Shown here in pieces: positions 24,685 through 26,928 of a stretch of 26,928 nucleotides of DNA. Both the position numbers and the translations under genes were made by a program. This DNA is from Apostichopus californicus (Eukaryota > Echinodermata > Holothuroidea > Aspidochirotida > Stichopodidae). Location of the stretch: contig JAIPMN010044587.1 of the NCBI GenBank assembly GCA_020650975.1, positions 1 through 26,928 of the forward strand, given 5' to 3'. The notes beneath the pieces are model-generated. The model made no database searches, was not told the DNA's origin, and worked only from the letters and a program-made list of their open reading frames with translations. How positions within the stretch are numbered: the first letter of the stretch is position 1; each line of letters begins with the position of its first letter.

Positions 24685-25580
24685 GTTTGTCCTGGCTTTG
24701 ATCAACAACCCTTTATGGATCCTTTAAAAACAGCTGCATCCCTTGCTACAGGTGATTATTAGTATAAATGGAGCATTTTCTTCTAGTGATTTATAAAAAA
24801 AATAAAAAAAACACTTCTGAACTGAAATTGGTTAAAAAGAAAGGGGAAAAAAAAAATTAAAAATAGAAATGGTAACTTCTTTTGCATTACAAGTGTCAGT
24901 ACAAAATGCAGTTTTGAGTTGTTGGTTTTTAATATCGATGTACATTGTGTAAATAATACGTTATGATGAGTATAAGCTGTTAATGCTTGCCAAAATATTT
25001 TTGCTTACTGCAAGTGTATCTTACTGCAACTACTTGCAGAGTCTTTTCACTACTTTTTTTTTTGTAAGGGAAGAGCAGTCTTCCAAAATATATTTCAAGT
25101 TAAAATGGTGATTTTTTGTTTGTTTTTGGTTCTCTTTGCCTCTGGAAGTTTTTTGTTTTTGTTTCTGCATTCTTGCCCCATGAGTTCCCTATTTGGGCAG
25201 AAGGTATGAAAAAGTGTCAGTTTAGGAAACTGAGGATGTTCATGAGACATGTAGCTGGTTTGTTGGGGGAGTGGGGGAGGGGGGGGGAGATCAAATATAT
25301 ACACCAATTAATATTTCCATCAGAGATCAATAAAAGAAGTAGTAGGAATTAGTTTATGATAATAGTTGGTCCTTTTAAGCTGCTCAGGAATTGCAAGCTA
25401 GGCCCATGCACATGAAAGATGGTTTTGCAGTTTTATTGATGTAGCCCAACTTTGACCTCTTAATACATAAAGAAAGTTTCATGTTGTCGGCGGTAAAAGT
25501 TCATTCATATCCATACAAAGTATGTGGATCCTTACTTTCACACAAAAACCCTTTTGTTATTGAAGATCAACGGTCACGCA

Positions 25581-25774
25581 AAGTGTGAAAACCTTGTAAA
25601 AATACTAAGTAATGCTTGGATTATATTAAAAGTTGGTACGTAGACCCTCTTTGTAAGATGAGACAGTGTTCGCATTTGGTCGCGCGATCGCAGGATTCCT
25701 GTATTTTATGTAGAGGGCTCCACAAAAATATGTTCTTTTGGGGGAAATTTCCCGCCACAATTCCTGGTACTTCC
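25581..25774. repeat. Dispersed repeat, copy 2
   Basis: Direct-orientation partner of 22054-22241, visibly related over its full length with scattered substitutions and small indels. The palindrome GGGAAATTTCCC (25742-25753) is retained. A 190-codon minus-strand ORF (25626-26198) runs through it and beyond, but shares no frame with copy 1 and shows no recognisable domain. Confidence 0.9.
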
Positions 25775-26928
25775 CGCAACTTGCACCATTACTGCAGTTA
25801 CAACACTTGCCAATAACATGCCGGATATTATAACTTTTTGTCGATTTTTGTAAGGAGTAATGTGATTGGTGAAATCTTTCTAGAAAGAAAACACTGGCTT
25901 CGTTAGTGCGGCACTGCACAGTGTGTATTTGTCGCAATTGTGGTCGACCATGTGTATTGCACTGTATGTACAATATGTGCGCTAAATATCGGCACAGGCA
26001 TATGTATGTACATCTAACTGCTAACATCATGAAATTCCGCCCGCCCCCTCCAATTTTTTTTAAATCCCCAAAACTGAAAATCCCCCGTCCCCAAAATAAA
26101 TTGATTGGGGTTATTTCCACATTGTCAACATCCTTGTGCCAACACTTGATGAGAGTACAAATTAAAAAAAAAACCTGTTGGTTTGTTAGGGAATTCATTT
26201 CATGTCACCGATGGTCAGTCTAGCTGGAAACCTTGTAAGCATAATAAAAATAATAATGTTGAGCTTAAATGAACTTTACATTTAGTATAGAGAGACACTT
26301 TTGCTATAACAAATTTATGCAAGTTCATTTTTTGTGAAGGTCAAAGATCATTTCAGGTCAAATATTGAAACGTGTGCATTAAATAACTACAACAATAACA
26401 GCTTGACTGAACTTCTATAGTTTGGTATGTGGATACACCTTGGTGAACACAAGCGCCATTCTCTATGGTGGTCAAAGTTTATCCACAATCGGCATCATAC
26501 TTGTTATGTAGTTCCACCTTAGTAAACGCTAGAACCCATTGTTTGCTTTGGAATTCTAAGCTTATGTCAGGTCAACTAGTATCAAACTTCATAAACCTTA
26601 AAAACACGTTAGCTGCTAATGTCACCGATGAAAAGTGTCTATCCCTGCATATTTACCCCTCTCACTTTCAGTTCGCTACCCTTTCCTTTTATTAACAAAC
26701 ATCCCTAATTCAGTGTTTACCAAATACAGGTTTGAAAGCATATGAACCCCTCAAAGAGGATGAGTGAAAAATATAGTTTGGGCATAATGGTTATACTTGC
26801 CCCCCTCCCCTTTTCAAATTTTTTAGTTTGGAAACGTCCTTATTTTAAGTCAAATTTGATTTGCCGACGGATCTGGAAGTGGTGACTGAAATGGGGGAGG
26901 GGTTTAAGGGGAGGGGGGGGGGTCCCCC
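25775..26928. other. Intergenic sequence to the window end
   Basis: AT-rich sequence, with a final G-rich stretch (26891-26922) that ends in poly-G followed by poly-C. No gene, RNA or known transposon is recognised. Confidence 0.6.

Larger units (their letters stand above)
22242..25580. other. Intergenic or distal 3'UTR sequence
   Basis: About 3.3 kb of AT-rich sequence with poly-C/poly-G runs near 23087-23097, 23524-23536 and 23780-23796. It has a 28-bp tandem duplication at 22587-22640 and a hairpin at 24656-24684. The short ORFs present have no coding character I recognise. Confidence 0.6.

Noticed and set aside
25626-26198. 190-codon minus-strand ORF, the longest in the window
   Set aside because: It runs through a dispersed repeat whose other copy does not keep the frame, has no recognisable domain, and reads across a C/T-rich intergenic stretch.

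Overview
The window is animal (metazoan) genomic DNA. It is AT-rich, has split genes with canonical GT-AG introns, and is full of microsatellites, minisatellites and long poly-C/poly-G runs. The one gene I can support is the 3' half of a formin of the FMNL (formin-like, FRL) family on the + strand. A short-exon FMNL gene with large repeat-filled introns, together with a tRNA-like SINE-type repeat and an ATT-rich hairpin repeat, suggests a marine invertebrate deuterostome such as an echinoderm or hemichordate. That placement is an inference from style, not from a diagnostic sequence.

Layout: bases 1-298 are the end of an intron whose upstream exons lie outside the window. Fifteen coding exons run from 299 to the TAA at 20515-20517. 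They join in one frame: 1890 coding bases, 629 residues plus stop. In order they encode the end of the linker before FH1, a single-exon proline-rich FH1 domain (993-1262), the FH2 domain over about nine exons (2108-9403), a basic coiled-coil linker (10807-13539), a DAD-like segment (14097-14187) and a basic C-terminal tail (20411-20517). The last intron is 6.2 kb and holds two candidate alternative terminal exons. The 3'UTR begins with about 750 bases of degenerate tandem repeat. The remaining 3'UTR or intergenic DNA, to the window end, has no supported gene.

The protein made from this locus would be a profilin-actin-using actin nucleator and elongator: FH1 recruits profilin-actin, FH2 dimerises and caps the barbed end, and the C-terminal DAD contacts the N-terminal inhibitory domain encoded upstream of this window.

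Between exons, the most interesting non-coding structures are a 164-bp MITE-like element with 11-bp inverted ends and a 6-bp target duplication, a tRNA-like module bracketed by 12-bp inverted repeats, a 14-copy 26-bp dyad minisatellite, a purine-only-like minisatellite starting at a splice donor, a diverged ~190-bp dispersed repeat present twice, a sequence duplicated across the 10-N assembly gap, and a decayed or decoy copy of the start of exon 3. I found no undescribed defence-type or enzymatic system here. The window is one conserved cytoskeletal gene embedded in repeats.
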